22,232 nucleotides of DNA, taken from assembly GCA_034664105.1 (NCBI GenBank), contig JAXDIH010000203.1, positions 1 through 22,232 on the forward strand, given 5' to 3'. Source of the stretch: JACVRW01 sp034664105 (GTDB lineage: Bacteria > Actinomycetota > Thermoleophilia > Solirubrobacterales > Thermoleophilaceae). The notes beneath the pieces were generated by a model. The model did not search any database and was not told where the DNA came from. It saw only the letters and a list, made by a program, of their open reading frames with translations. Each line of letters opens with the position of its first letter. Position 1 is the first letter of the stretch. Positions 1 through 7,438 of this stretch are shown piece after piece. A program made the translations under genes and the position numbers.

Positions 1-1
1 C

Positions 2-520
2 GCTCCGGTCGAGCAGCCGAAGGCGAAGAAGACGATCGCCATCGCCGCCGCCTCGACGGGCGTCACGATCAGCGACTTCAAGTTCTCGCCCAGCGGAGTG
101 ACCGTCAGCGTGGGCGACACCGTCACGTGGAGCAACTCCGGTCCCACGGCGCACTCCGCCACGGCCACCGACGGCAGCTTCGACACCGGGATCCTGGACG
201 CCGGCGGCAGCGGCTCGCACACCTTCACGCAGGCGGGCACGTTCAGCTACATCTGCACGCCGCACCCGTTCATGAAGGGCACCGTGACGGTCCAGGCGGC
301 CGCCGCGGACCAGGGCAACGGCAACGGGCAGGACACCGGATCGACCGACGGCACCACCTCCACGGGCACGCCGGCGGACAGCGGCCCGGCCCTGCCGTCG
401 ACCGGCATGGACGTGGGCGGCCTCGCGCTGATCGGCCTGATGACGCTCGCGCTGGGCGCGTACCTGCGCCGCCGCACGACGCCCCAGCCGGCGCGGCCGG
501 CAGGGCGCATCGGCTGGTAG
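2..520 (+). CDS. Amicyanin-like cupredoxin with C-terminal LPSTG-type anchor (5' end outside window)
   Basis: The frame is open from the window edge, so only the last 172 residues are seen and the start and any signal peptide lie upstream. A single cupredoxin domain occupies about the first 100 visible residues. It has a His in TAHSAT and the C-terminal copper loop YICTPHPFM, giving the His/Cys/His/Met ligands of a type 1 copper site; the loop spacing C-x2-H-x2-M is that of amicyanin. A Gly/Thr/Ser/Asp-rich linker follows, then LPSTG (nt 392-406), a hydrophobic stretch and an RRR tail, which is the layout of a sortase substrate. The tail after RRR is about 14 residues, longer than usual, so simple membrane anchoring is also possible. 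Inferred role: electron carrier or copper protein held at the cell surface. A GTG at 98 could be read as a start, but it lies inside the domain and would cut off its first strand. Confidence 0.8.
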   Translation, partial: APVEQPKAKKTIAIAAASTGVTISDFKFSPSGVTVSVGDTVTWSNSGPTAHSATATDGSFDTGILDAGGSGSHTFTQAGTFSYICTPHPFMKGTVTVQAAAADQGNGNGQDTGSTDGTTSTGTPADSGPALPSTGMDVGGLALIGLMTLALGAYLRRRTTPQPARPAGRIGW

Positions 521-571
521 CCGGGCCAACGGGGCGAGGTCGGGCGCAGCCCGGCCGGTTCCGGCACGGGC

Positions 572-577
572 TAATCT
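572..577 (+). promoter_or_regulatory. -10 element TAATCT of a leaderless promoter
   Basis: TAATCT ends exactly 7 nt before the GTG at 585, so transcription would begin at or next to the start codon. No Shine-Dalgarno sequence and no convincing -35 box are visible. The same spacing recurs at several other genes in the window. Confidence 0.5.
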
Positions 578-584
578 GCGCGGC

Positions 585-983
585 GTGAACGCCCGCAAGA
601 TCCGCGTTGTGGTGGCCAAGCCCGGCCTCGACGGGCACGACCGCGGTGCCAAGATCATCGCCCGTGCCCTCCGCGACGCCGGCATGGAGGTGATCTACAC
701 GGGCCTGCACCAGACGCCCGAGCAGATCGTCGAGACCGTGCTGCAGGAGGACGCCGACGCCGTCGGCCTGTCGATCCTGTCGGGGGCTCACATGACGCTC
801 GTGCCGCGCATCGCCGCGCTGCTCAAGAGCGAGGGCGCCGACGACGTGGTGCTGGTCGTGGGCGGGACGATCCCCAACGACGACATCCCGGAGCTCAAGG
901 AGCTGGGCGTGTCGGAGGTCTTCACGCCCGGCGCCCCGGTGCAGGGCATCATCGACTACATCAGGCAGTCGGTCCCGGGCTAG
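585..983 (+). CDS. Free-standing cobalamin-binding subunit of methylmalonyl-CoA-mutase-type enzyme
   Basis: The 132-residue protein is only the B12-binding Rossmann-like domain. It has the DxHxxG signature (DGHDRG, residues 16-21, where the His is the lower cobalt ligand), then SILSGAH and VVGGTIP, which shape the nucleotide-tail pocket. In the split forms of methylmalonyl-CoA mutase and 2-hydroxyisobutyryl-CoA mutase, this small subunit pairs with a separate large radical subunit that isomerises the acyl-CoA. No large subunit, MeaB-type chaperone or epimerase is in the window, so the substrate cannot be read from context. GTG start at 585 with a -10 box 7 nt upstream and no Shine-Dalgarno; the first residues NARKIRVVVAKPG are the expected first beta strand. 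Its stop codon shares a CTAG with the convergent MarR gene. Confidence 0.88.
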   Translation: MNARKIRVVVAKPGLDGHDRGAKIIARALRDAGMEVIYTGLHQTPEQIVETVLQEDADAVGLSILSGAHMTLVPRIAALLKSEGADDVVLVVGGTIPNDDIPELKELGVSEVFTPGAPVQGIIDYIRQSVPG

Positions 984-1462
984 GCGGCGCGCGGGCGGCC
1001 GCCGGCCTCGGTTGCCCGGCCTTCGAGCGCCGCTAGGCGCGTGGCGGCTTCGCGGAAGCTCGCCATCAGCTCCGGGCCGATCTGCTCCGCCCACTCGCGC
1101 TCGATCTCCTCGAAGATGCGGCGGCCCTTGATCACGGCGTCGAGTCCGCGGTCGGTGAGCTTGATGATCTTCGCGCGCCCGTCCTGCGGGTCGGGCACGC
1201 GGGTCACGTACCCGAGCCGGTCGAGCTCCGCCACGACCTCCCCGACCGCCTGCTTCGTGAGCCCTGCGCCGGCGGCCAGGTCCGTCAGCCGCGAGCCGTT
1301 GTCGAGGTCGATGAAGCCGAACACGCAGCCGTGACCCGCGCGAATCTCCGGGTGCCCGGCTTCCGCGATCCGGCCGTGCAGCTTCTCGATGGCTGCGAGC
1401 TTCACGCCCGTGAGTAGCGCCGGCAACGGCCTGGGGGGTGGGCTGATCGGCTCTGGGGACAT
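980..1462 (-). CDS. MarR-family transcriptional regulator
   Basis: 160 residues, normal for MarR proteins, which act as dimers and usually repress until a small ligand binds. The winged helix-turn-helix spans about residues 57-110, with recognition helix region LTKQAVGEVVAELDRLGY followed by the beta-wing DPQDGRAKIIKLTDRG, the family's DxRxxxxxLT hallmark. Helices at both ends would form the dimer interface. It is divergent from an exporter of the DHA2 family (ATG to ATG 109 bp), and the shared intergenic region has GTCAGG/CCTGAC repeats, so it probably controls that exporter and itself. The start is the ATG at 1462. It ends convergent with the B12-binding gene, sharing a CTAG for both stop codons. 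Confidence 0.9.
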   Translation of the reverse strand: MSPEPISPPPRPLPALLTGVKLAAIEKLHGRIAEAGHPEIRAGHGCVFGFIDLDNGSRLTDLAAGAGLTKQAVGEVVAELDRLGYVTRVPDPQDGRAKIIKLTDRGLDAVIKGRRIFEEIEREWAEQIGPELMASFREAATRLAALEGRATEAGGRPRAA

Positions 1463-1472
1463 TCGTAAGGCG

Positions 1473-1537
1473 CCTTGACTTTTTCGTCAGGGAGCTTGAT
1501 AATGCTGCCTGACAAGGCTACCTGACCAATTGTAGCC
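1473..1537 (+). promoter_or_regulatory. Exporter promoter with overlapping candidate MarR operators
   Basis: A near-consensus promoter is visible: TTGACT (1475-1480), 17 nt, GATAAT (1498-1503). An imperfect 20-bp palindrome, CCTTGAC-N6-GTCAGGG (1473-1492, one mismatch between arms), covers the -35 box and is the right size for a MarR dimer. Two more CCTGAC copies follow at 1508-1513 and 1521-1526. A perfect 6-bp inverted repeat GGCTAC-N10-GTAGCC (1516-1537) lies in the leader. That the MarR protein binds here is inferred. Confidence 0.6.
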
Positions 1538-1571
1538 CGCCTTGCCACCGGAATCCCAAGGAGACAGAGAG

Positions 1572-3143
1572 ATGCACTGCAAGTGGTGGACGCTGTTCGC
1601 GGTCAGCGTCGCGACCTTCATGTTGCTGCTCGACATCACGGTCGTGAACACGGCGCTGCCGGCGATCGAGCACGACCTCCACGCCAGCTTCACGGAGCTC
1701 CAGTGGGTAATCGACGGCTACACGCTCTCCCTTGCCGCCCTCGTGCTGACGGCCGGCATGCTGGCCGACCGGCTCGGGCGCAGGCGCGTCTTCGCCGCCG
1801 GCTTGACGATCTTCACGCTGGCCTCGCTGCTGGCCGGACTGGCCACGGACCCGACCTTCCTCAACGTCGCGCGTGCCGTGCAGGGCATCGGCGGCGCTGT
1901 GATGTTCGCCGTCTCGCTGGCGCTGATCGCCCAGGAGTTCCCCGGCGGCCGCGAACGCGGCACGGCTATGGGCGTGTACGGAGCGACGATCGGCATCGCG
2001 GTCGCCACCGGGCCACTCGTGGGCGGCGCGCTGACCGAGTGGCTCGGCTGGCAGTCGATCTTCTTCATCAACGTGCCGATCGGCATCGCGGCGATAGCGA
2101 TCACCTACACGCGGCTGCGTGAGAGCCGCGACCCGAACGCCTCGCGCATCGATTGGGGCGGCCTGCTGACGTTCTCGACCGCCCTCTTCATGCTGGTGTT
2201 CGCGCTCCTGCGCGGCAACGAGCAGGGCTGGGGCTCGACCGGGATCGTCGCGCTGCTCGCCGGCGCGGGAGCCCTGCTCGCCCTGTTCCTGATCATCGAG
2301 ACGCGCGTGTCGCAGCCGATGCTCCCGCTGCAGCTGTTCCGCAACCGCACGTTCACGGGCGTCCAGCTGGCGGCCGCCGGGATCTCGGCGTCCATGTTCG
2401 CGCTGTTCCTGTACCTGACGTTCTACCTGCAGGGCTTTCTCGGCCACGACCCGCTCGAGGCCGGCCTGCGCTACCTGCCGCTGACAGTGACGACGTTCTT
2501 CGTCTCAGCGGCCGCTGGCGCGCTGATCACGCGTGTGCCCGCTCGGGTGATGCTCTCGGTCGGCCTCGGGCTGGTCGGCGGCGCGCTGCTGCTGATGAGC
2601 GGCCTGAGCGTGACGGACGAGTGGACGGCGTTGCTCGGCGGGTTCGTGCTCGCCGGGGTGGGCGTCGGGCTGATCAACCCGGTCATCGCCGACGTCGCCG
2701 TCTCGGTCGTGCCCAAGGAGCAGAGCGGGATGGCGTCGGGCATCAACGACACGTTCCGCCAGGTCGGCATTGCCATCGGCATCGCGGCGTGGGGAGCCAT
2801 CTTCCTCGGGCGCGGCGCCGACAAGGTCGAGCAGCTGCTGGCCGGAACGCCCGGTGCCACCGGTGAGCGGCCGCGCCAGCTGGTGGAGTCGATCTCCTCC
2901 GGCAACCTCGACTCGGCGCTCGCGAACGTCCCGGCGGATGCGCGCGGTGGCGTGGCGAACGCGGCCCGGGAGGGCTTCCTGGCCGGCATGAACGAGATCC
3001 TGATGCTCGGCGGTGTGCTGGCCCTCGCCGGGGCGCTCGCCAGCCTCTGGCTGGTGCGCGAGCGCGATATCGAGCGCGCCGAGCCGATCGCGGACGAGCT
3101 GCCGCAAATGGTCGGCCCGGTGGCCGAGCCCATGTCTGCCTGA
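1572..3143 (+). CDS. DHA2-family (EmrB/QacA-type) MFS drug exporter
   Basis: The 523-residue protein has the size and pattern of 14-helix proton-driven exporters in the cytoplasmic membrane. Motif D1 is seen near the N-terminus (LDITVVNTALPAI), motif A in the loop after helix 2 (GMLADRLGRRRVF), and motif C in helix 5 (GIAVATGPLVGGAL), which marks antiporters. The ATG at 1572 is chosen because AAGGAGA (1558-1564) sits 7-8 nt upstream; a TTG at 1542 in the same frame would add ten polar residues and lacks a ribosome site. Divergent from the MarR gene and driven by a strong-looking promoter, it is probably induced when MarR binds the exported compound. The substrate is unknown. Confidence 0.92.
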   Translation: MHCKWWTLFAVSVATFMLLLDITVVNTALPAIEHDLHASFTELQWVIDGYTLSLAALVLTAGMLADRLGRRRVFAAGLTIFTLASLLAGLATDPTFLNVARAVQGIGGAVMFAVSLALIAQEFPGGRERGTAMGVYGATIGIAVATGPLVGGALTEWLGWQSIFFINVPIGIAAIAITYTRLRESRDPNASRIDWGGLLTFSTALFMLVFALLRGNEQGWGSTGIVALLAGAGALLALFLIIETRVSQPMLPLQLFRNRTFTGVQLAAAGISASMFALFLYLTFYLQGFLGHDPLEAGLRYLPLTVTTFFVSAAAGALITRVPARVMLSVGLGLVGGALLLMSGLSVTDEWTALLGGFVLAGVGVGLINPVIADVAVSVVPKEQSGMASGINDTFRQVGIAIGIAAWGAIFLGRGADKVEQLLAGTPGATGERPRQLVESISSGNLDSALANVPADARGGVANAAREGFLAGMNEILMLGGVLALAGALASLWLVRERDIERAEPIADELPQMVGPVAEPMSA

Positions 3144-3152
3144 TCGAGTGAA

Positions 3153-3205
3153 GCAGCGGCGGTTTTCGGGGGCCGGCCCATCATCGGGCCGGCCCTCGCC
3201 GTTGC
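3153..3205 (+). terminator. Large two-tier hairpin after the exporter gene (possible terminator)
   Basis: Inner stem: GGGCCGGCCC (3170-3179), 6-nt loop ATCATC, GGGCCGGCCC (3186-3195). Outer stem: GCAGCGGCG (3153-3161) against CGCCGTTGC (3197-3205), with one position forming G-U in RNA. It lies 9 bp after the exporter stop codon. No T-run follows, so it is not a textbook Rho-independent terminator; it may slow polymerase or protect the mRNA end. Confidence 0.45.
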
Positions 3206-3269
3206 CGAGCAGGTAGCGTCCAGCGCCCCAATAGCCTCCGCCGCGACGCTTCCACGCCGGGGTCAGAGG

Positions 3270-3299
3270 CGATTGACTCGTCAGTCAATCGGGTAACAT
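3270..3299 (+). promoter_or_regulatory. ETF operon operator/promoter: 9-bp palindrome arms with 4-bp centre
   Basis: CGATTGACT (3270-3278), CGTC, AGTCAATCG (3283-3291) form a perfect inverted repeat of TetR-operator size. A candidate -10 TAACAT (3294-3299) lies just downstream; TTGACT in the left arm would be a -35 with a short 15-nt gap. The site is about 75 bp before etfB. Several TetR-type fatty-acid regulators are known to control ETF genes; which protein binds here is unknown. Confidence 0.55.
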
Positions 3300-3365
3300 T
3301 GGCCTCGCCGGCGGGCAAGATGCCGCCGTCCGCCGCTCAGGATCACAAGAAGGAGAACCTGTCCC

Positions 3366-4160
3366 GTGAAGATCTGCGTCCTCGTGAAAGAGGTGCCCGA
3401 CGCGGCAGTCGAGAAGCGCATGGACCCCAATTCCAAGCGCCTCGACCGCTCGGGCGAGAAGAACCTGAACCCTTTCGACACCCACGCGATCGAGGCAGCG
3501 ATGCAGATCCGCGAGGGGGGAGCCGTGGACGTCGACGAGATCGTCGCCGTGACCATGGGACCCGAGTCCGCCTTCCGCGCGCTGCACAAGGCCGTGTCGC
3601 TGGGCGCCGACCGCTCGGTCCACCTGACCGACGAGGCGCTGGCCGGCTCGGACGTGTGCGCCACCGGCTACGCGCTCGGGAAGGTGCTCGAGTCTGAGTC
3701 GCCCGACCTGGTGCTGCTCGGCCAGCAGTCGGACGACGGCGAGTGCTACACGATCGGCGCCGTCGTGGCCGACCACCTGAAGATGCCCTCGCTCACGCAG
3801 GTCATCAAGATCGACGTCGAGGGCGGCAAGCTGCGCTGCGAGCGCCAGGCCGAGTACGGCTACGACACGGTCGACGTCGAGCTGCCGGCCGTCATCTCGG
3901 TCGGCGACGCCATCAACGAGCCGCGCTACCCGTCGCTCAAGGCGATCATGGGTGCGAAGAAGAAGCAGCTCGACACCAAGGCCGCCGGCGATGTCGGCAT
4001 CGAGGCGGATCGCGTCGGCGAGCAGGGCTCGCAGACTCAGGTGCTCTCCATCAACCCGCCGCCCGAGAAGGCCGGTGGCGAGATCATCGAGGACGAGGAC
4101 ACGAACGAGACGGTCGAGAAGATCGTCGCCTGGCTCGATGAAAGGAAGCTGCTCGCATGA
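3366..4160 (+). CDS. etfB: Electron-transfer flavoprotein beta subunit
   Basis: 264 residues, the usual size. N-terminal VLVKEVPDAA with RMDPNSKRLDR matches the family start, and the signature near residue 175 (LPAVISVGDAINEPRYPSLK, followed by AIMGAKKK) is the diagnostic ETF-beta motif. The protein carries AMP and, with the alpha subunit, forms a soluble FAD heterodimer that collects electrons from acyl-CoA dehydrogenases. Start GTG at 3366 with AAGGAG at 3350-3355, 10 nt upstream. It is the first gene of a three-gene operon: etfA follows after 32 nt, then the quinone oxidoreductase. The 22-bp palindrome upstream suggests control with fatty-acid or amino-acid breakdown. Nothing in it looks degraded. 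Confidence 0.96.
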   Translation: MKICVLVKEVPDAAVEKRMDPNSKRLDRSGEKNLNPFDTHAIEAAMQIREGGAVDVDEIVAVTMGPESAFRALHKAVSLGADRSVHLTDEALAGSDVCATGYALGKVLESESPDLVLLGQQSDDGECYTIGAVVADHLKMPSLTQVIKIDVEGGKLRCERQAEYGYDTVDVELPAVISVGDAINEPRYPSLKAIMGAKKKQLDTKAAGDVGIEADRVGEQGSQTQVLSINPPPEKAGGEIIEDEDTNETVEKIVAWLDERKLLA

Positions 4161-4192
4161 GCGGCCGGATAACCGAAAGGCGGGCCGCATAA

Positions 4193-5164
4193 ATGAGCAT
4201 CCTCACGTACGCACTTCACTACGAGGGGGAGTTCAACAAGAACTCCCTTGGCGCCGTCTCCGAGGGCGCGAAGCTGGCCAAGGAGCTGGGCGGGGAGGCC
4301 GCCGCGGTGGTCGTCGGTGGCGACGACCTCACCGACGAGCTCTGCGCCACGCTCGGCCAGTACGGCGCGACGAAGGTCTACCGCGCCAAGGCGCCCGAGG
4401 GGCTGGCGCAGCCGGTCGTCGACGTGATGGCCAAGGTCATCCAGGACAACGGCTACAAGTACGCCCTGTTCGGGGGCGGCCTGCTCGGCTTCGAGATCGG
4501 CGCCGGGCTCACCGCTCGGCTGGGCGCCGGCGTGACCATGGAGGTCACCGCCGTGAAGGCCCAGGACGGCAAGCTCGTCGCCGAGCGCCCGATCCTGCAG
4601 GACTCGGCGATCGTCGACGTGGGCTACGTCGACGAGCCCGGCATCATCATCGGCCGCCTCAACGCCTTCGACATCCCCGAGGCCGGCGAGGGTGCGGCGG
4701 AGGTGATCGACGTCGACATCCAGCTCGAGGCGCACTCGACCAAGGCCGTGATGGTCCAGCGCGGCGAGCAGCGCGGTGCCGACGTGAACATCGAGGACGC
4801 CGACATCCTCGTGGCCGGTGGCCGCGGGCTCGGCAAGCCGGAGGGCTTCGAGCTGGCCGAGGCGCTGGCCGAGGCGCTCGGCGGGGCCGTGGCCGCCACG
4901 CGCGCCGTGGTCGACGCCGGCTGGTACCCCTACGCCGCCCAGATCGGCCAGACGGGCAAGACCGTCGCGCCGAAGCTGTACCTGGCGGCCGGCATCTCGG
5001 GGGCCATCCAGCACAAGGTCGGCATGCAGAACTCGGAGAACATCGTCGCGATCAACAAGGACCCGAACGCGCCGATCTTCGAGTTCTCCGACCTCGGCAT
5101 CGTGGGCGACCTGAACAAGATCCTGCCCAAGCTCACCGACGCCGTTAAGGCGAAGAAGGGCTAG
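4193..5164 (+). CDS. etfA: Electron-transfer flavoprotein alpha subunit
   Basis: 323 residues, a normal length. The N-terminal half is the Rossmann-like ETF domain. The C-terminal FAD domain shows RGLGKPE (about 211-217), QIGQTGKTVAP (250-260) and GISGAIQH (267-274), the segments that hold the FAD in known ETFs. It pairs with the beta subunit just upstream. ATG at 4193; a purine-rich GAAAGG lies about 13 nt upstream, and close spacing to etfB suggests translation from the same mRNA. The next gene starts 4 nt after its stop. An arrangement of beta, alpha, quinone oxidoreductase is common and fits respiratory use of fatty acids rather than the bifurcating FixABCX role, because no FixX ferredoxin follows. 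Confidence 0.96.
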   Translation: MSILTYALHYEGEFNKNSLGAVSEGAKLAKELGGEAAAVVVGGDDLTDELCATLGQYGATKVYRAKAPEGLAQPVVDVMAKVIQDNGYKYALFGGGLLGFEIGAGLTARLGAGVTMEVTAVKAQDGKLVAERPILQDSAIVDVGYVDEPGIIIGRLNAFDIPEAGEGAAEVIDVDIQLEAHSTKAVMVQRGEQRGADVNIEDADILVAGGRGLGKPEGFELAEALAEALGGAVAATRAVVDAGWYPYAAQIGQTGKTVAPKLYLAAGISGAIQHKVGMQNSENIVAINKDPNAPIFEFSDLGIVGDLNKILPKLTDAVKAKKG

Positions 5165-5168
5165 GCCG

Positions 5169-6902
5169 GTGTCCACAGCGCCGATCGAGTACCCGCCGCC
5201 CGTCGACTCCGCGACGGAGTTCGTCGGCCCGCCGACCGACCCCGCGGACGAGCGGATCGAGGTCGGCGTGGCGATCGTGGGCGGGGGGCCGGCCGGGCTC
5301 GCGTGCGCGATCCGGCTGACCCAGCTGCTCGCCGAGGAAGAGACGCTGCTGGAGTCGCTCGGCGAGGTGCCGATCGCGCTGGTGGAGAAGGGCAAGGGCC
5401 CGGGGTCGCACCTGCTGTCGGGGGCGATGATGAAGCCGTCGGCGATGCAGAAGCTGTTCCCGGACCTCCCCGAGGAGGACTGGCCGACGTACGGCCCGGT
5501 GGAGAAGGACACGCTCTACCTGCTGCCCAACGGCAAGCGGGCGATCCCCCTGAAGCCCACGCCGCCGCCGTTCCGCAACCACGGCAACCACGTCACCTCG
5601 GTGGCGCAGCTGGGGCGCTGGCTGGCTCAGCAGGCGGAGGACGCGGGCGTGTACATCCTCGGCGAGACGGCCGGGGCCAAGCTGCTGGTCGCGGACGGTC
5701 GCGTGGTGGGCGTGCGCTCGGGCGACAAGGGCCGCGGGCGCGACGGCCAGCCGCTGTCGAACTTCGAGCCCGGCTCCGACCTGATCGCGCAGGCCACCGT
5801 GCTGTGCGAGGGCACCCAGGGACACCTGACCGGCGCGGCGATTCGCCACTTCGAGATCGGGTCCGAGGACCCCCAGCAGTGGGAGCTGGGTGTCAAGGAG
5901 GTCTGGGAGGTCGAGAAGCCGCTGGACCGGGTGATCCACACGATGGGCTGGCCGCTGCACTTCGCGGCGAAGTACCGCGAGTTCGGCGGGTCGTTCATCT
6001 ACCCGATGGGCGAGGACAAGATCTCGCTGGGCCTGGTCGTGGGGCTCGACTACCGCGACGCGCGGTTCTCGGTGCACGACGCCCTCCAGGAGCTCAAGGG
6101 ACACCCGCTGGTGGCGGACCTGCTCGAGGGCGGCAAGCGGGTGGCCTGGGGCGCGAAGACGCTGCCGTCAGGCGGCTACTGGGCGCGGCCGCGGCAGCTG
6201 TGGGCGCCCGGGATGATCCTGTGCGGCGACGGTGCCGGCATGCTCAACGTGCCGACGCTGAAGGGCGTGCACTACGCGATGCACTCGGGCATGTTCGCGG
6301 CCGAGGCGATCTTCGAGCGGCTCAAGGCCGGGCGGATGTGCGACGACCTGTCGAACTACACGGCCAAGGTCGAGAGCTCCGAGATCGAGGAGGACACCTA
6401 CCGGTCGCGCAACATGCGCCAGCCGTTCGCGAAGGGCTTCCTGGTCGGAGGCGCGATCGCGAACATGATGGAGATCTCGGGCGGGCGCTTCCCGGGCGGG
6501 CGCTGGGCGACGCACGACGACGCCACCGTGGACGTGTTCATCGGCAAGGAGCGCGACTACCCGAAGCCGGACGGCAAGAAGACGTTCGACAAGCTGTCGT
6601 CGGTGTTCGCCTCCGGCAACGCCACGCGCGACGACGCGCCGAACCACATCCGCATCCAGGAAAAGGTGCCGCTCGAGGTGGCGCTGATGTGGCAGAACAT
6701 GTGCCCCGCGCAGGTGTACGAGGTGCCCGACGAGGAGCTGGAGGCCGCGTCGGCCAACGGCAACGGCAAGCTCGACGGCAAGCACGAGGTCAAGCTGCAG
6801 ATAACGCCCTCGAACTGCGTGCAGTGCGGAGCGATCACCGCCAAGGGCGGCCGGCTGACACCGCCCGAGGGCGGGGACGGCCCGAACTACCAGGCCACCT
6901 AG
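5169..6902 (+). CDS. fixC: ETF:quinone oxidoreductase (FixC/ETF-QO family), missing one FeS-ligand cysteine
   Basis: 577 residues, full length for ETF:QO, a membrane-associated flavoprotein that passes electrons from ETF to quinone. The FAD Rossmann motif GGGPAG is at residues 38-43. A second FAD-contact segment is CGDGAGMLNVPTLKGVHYAM. The C-terminal ferredoxin-like part ends in the typical PPEGGDGPNY. The family normally ligates a [4Fe-4S] cluster with one distant Cys and a CxxCxxC. Here C512, C550 and C553 are present, but the fourth position is Ile556 (codon ATC, 6834-6836). The reading frame is intact on both sides, so this is a substitution and not a frameshift. GTG start at 5169, 4 nt after etfA, so translation is probably coupled. 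Confidence 0.94.
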   Translation: MSTAPIEYPPPVDSATEFVGPPTDPADERIEVGVAIVGGGPAGLACAIRLTQLLAEEETLLESLGEVPIALVEKGKGPGSHLLSGAMMKPSAMQKLFPDLPEEDWPTYGPVEKDTLYLLPNGKRAIPLKPTPPPFRNHGNHVTSVAQLGRWLAQQAEDAGVYILGETAGAKLLVADGRVVGVRSGDKGRGRDGQPLSNFEPGSDLIAQATVLCEGTQGHLTGAAIRHFEIGSEDPQQWELGVKEVWEVEKPLDRVIHTMGWPLHFAAKYREFGGSFIYPMGEDKISLGLVVGLDYRDARFSVHDALQELKGHPLVADLLEGGKRVAWGAKTLPSGGYWARPRQLWAPGMILCGDGAGMLNVPTLKGVHYAMHSGMFAAEAIFERLKAGRMCDDLSNYTAKVESSEIEEDTYRSRNMRQPFAKGFLVGGAIANMMEISGGRFPGGRWATHDDATVDVFIGKERDYPKPDGKKTFDKLSSVFASGNATRDDAPNHIRIQEKVPLEVALMWQNMCPAQVYEVPDEELEAASANGNGKLDGKHEVKLQITPSNCVQCGAITAKGGRLTPPEGGDGPNYQAT

Positions 6903-6906
6903 CGCC

Positions 6907-7317
6907 TCAGCGGCGCAGCATCCACCAGGACACGGCGGTCGCGACGGCGCCCGATACGAGCCCGAGGAACAGGGCCGCGGGCCAGCCGTCCAGGAGGTAA
7001 CCCGTGATCGCGCCTAGGAGTAGGGAGATCGGCACCTGCCAGATGGCGATGCGCCGCGCACGCGCGCGGCGACGGTCCGGGTCACTGACCAGGACGTCCG
7101 GATGGCGCTCGGCTCTGCGGAGGATCGCGGCGGCGCCGGGCCAAGGCGAGAGGCTGATCAGGCCCATGGCCAGCAGAACCCAGCGCCACGGGCCGTCGTT
7201 CCAGAGCGCCAGCGCGATCGGGATGGTGGCGATCCCACCGATCACCTCGAGACGCCGCACCCAAGCGAGGATCTGTCTCGGGTCGTCGTCGGGAGCGGGA
7301 GGCCTCAGCGCACCCAT
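6907..7317 (-). CDS. Small four-helix membrane protein, unknown function
   Basis: I do not recognise this 136-residue protein. After a polar N-terminus of about 20 residues there are two hydrophobic helices (about 26-40 and 45-62), a very basic cytoplasmic-type loop (RRRARARR, about 83-90), then two more helices (about 93-112 and 114-133). The protein ends in WWMLRR. The basic loop predicts that both termini and the loop lie inside by the positive-inside rule. ATG start at 7317. It is convergent with the ETF:quinone oxidoreductase gene, 4 bp apart, so its role is not suggested by an operon partner. Composition matches the neighbours, which supports a real gene. Confidence 0.65.
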   Translation of the reverse strand: MGALRPPAPDDDPRQILAWVRRLEVIGGIATIPIALALWNDGPWRWVLLAMGLISLSPWPGAAAILRRAERHPDVLVSDPDRRRARARRIAIWQVPISLLLGAITGYLLDGWPAALFLGLVSGAVATAVSWWMLRR

Positions 7318-7410
7318 CAGACGGAAGTAGTACCCGCTGGGACCCGCCTCCCGCGCCGACCGCGATACTCGTTCGTCCCGGCGGCTGGCCCGGGAGCGCC
7401 GCCCGAGCGC

Positions 7411-7438
7411 AGCTCAGCGCAGCACGGTGGCCTGAGCT
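7411..7438 (-). terminator. Inverted repeat at the end of the TetR gene (weak terminator candidate)
   Basis: AGCTCAG (7411-7417) and CTGAGCT (7432-7438) are perfect 7-bp arms with a 14-nt loop. The right arm overlaps the TetR stop codon (7437-7439). No T-run follows on the minus strand, so the role is uncertain. Confidence 0.3.

Noticed and set aside
5169..6902. A frameshift as cause of the missing cysteine in the ETF:quinone oxidoreductase
   Set aside because: The family sequence continues in the same frame right up to the stop, so a simple substitution explains it.
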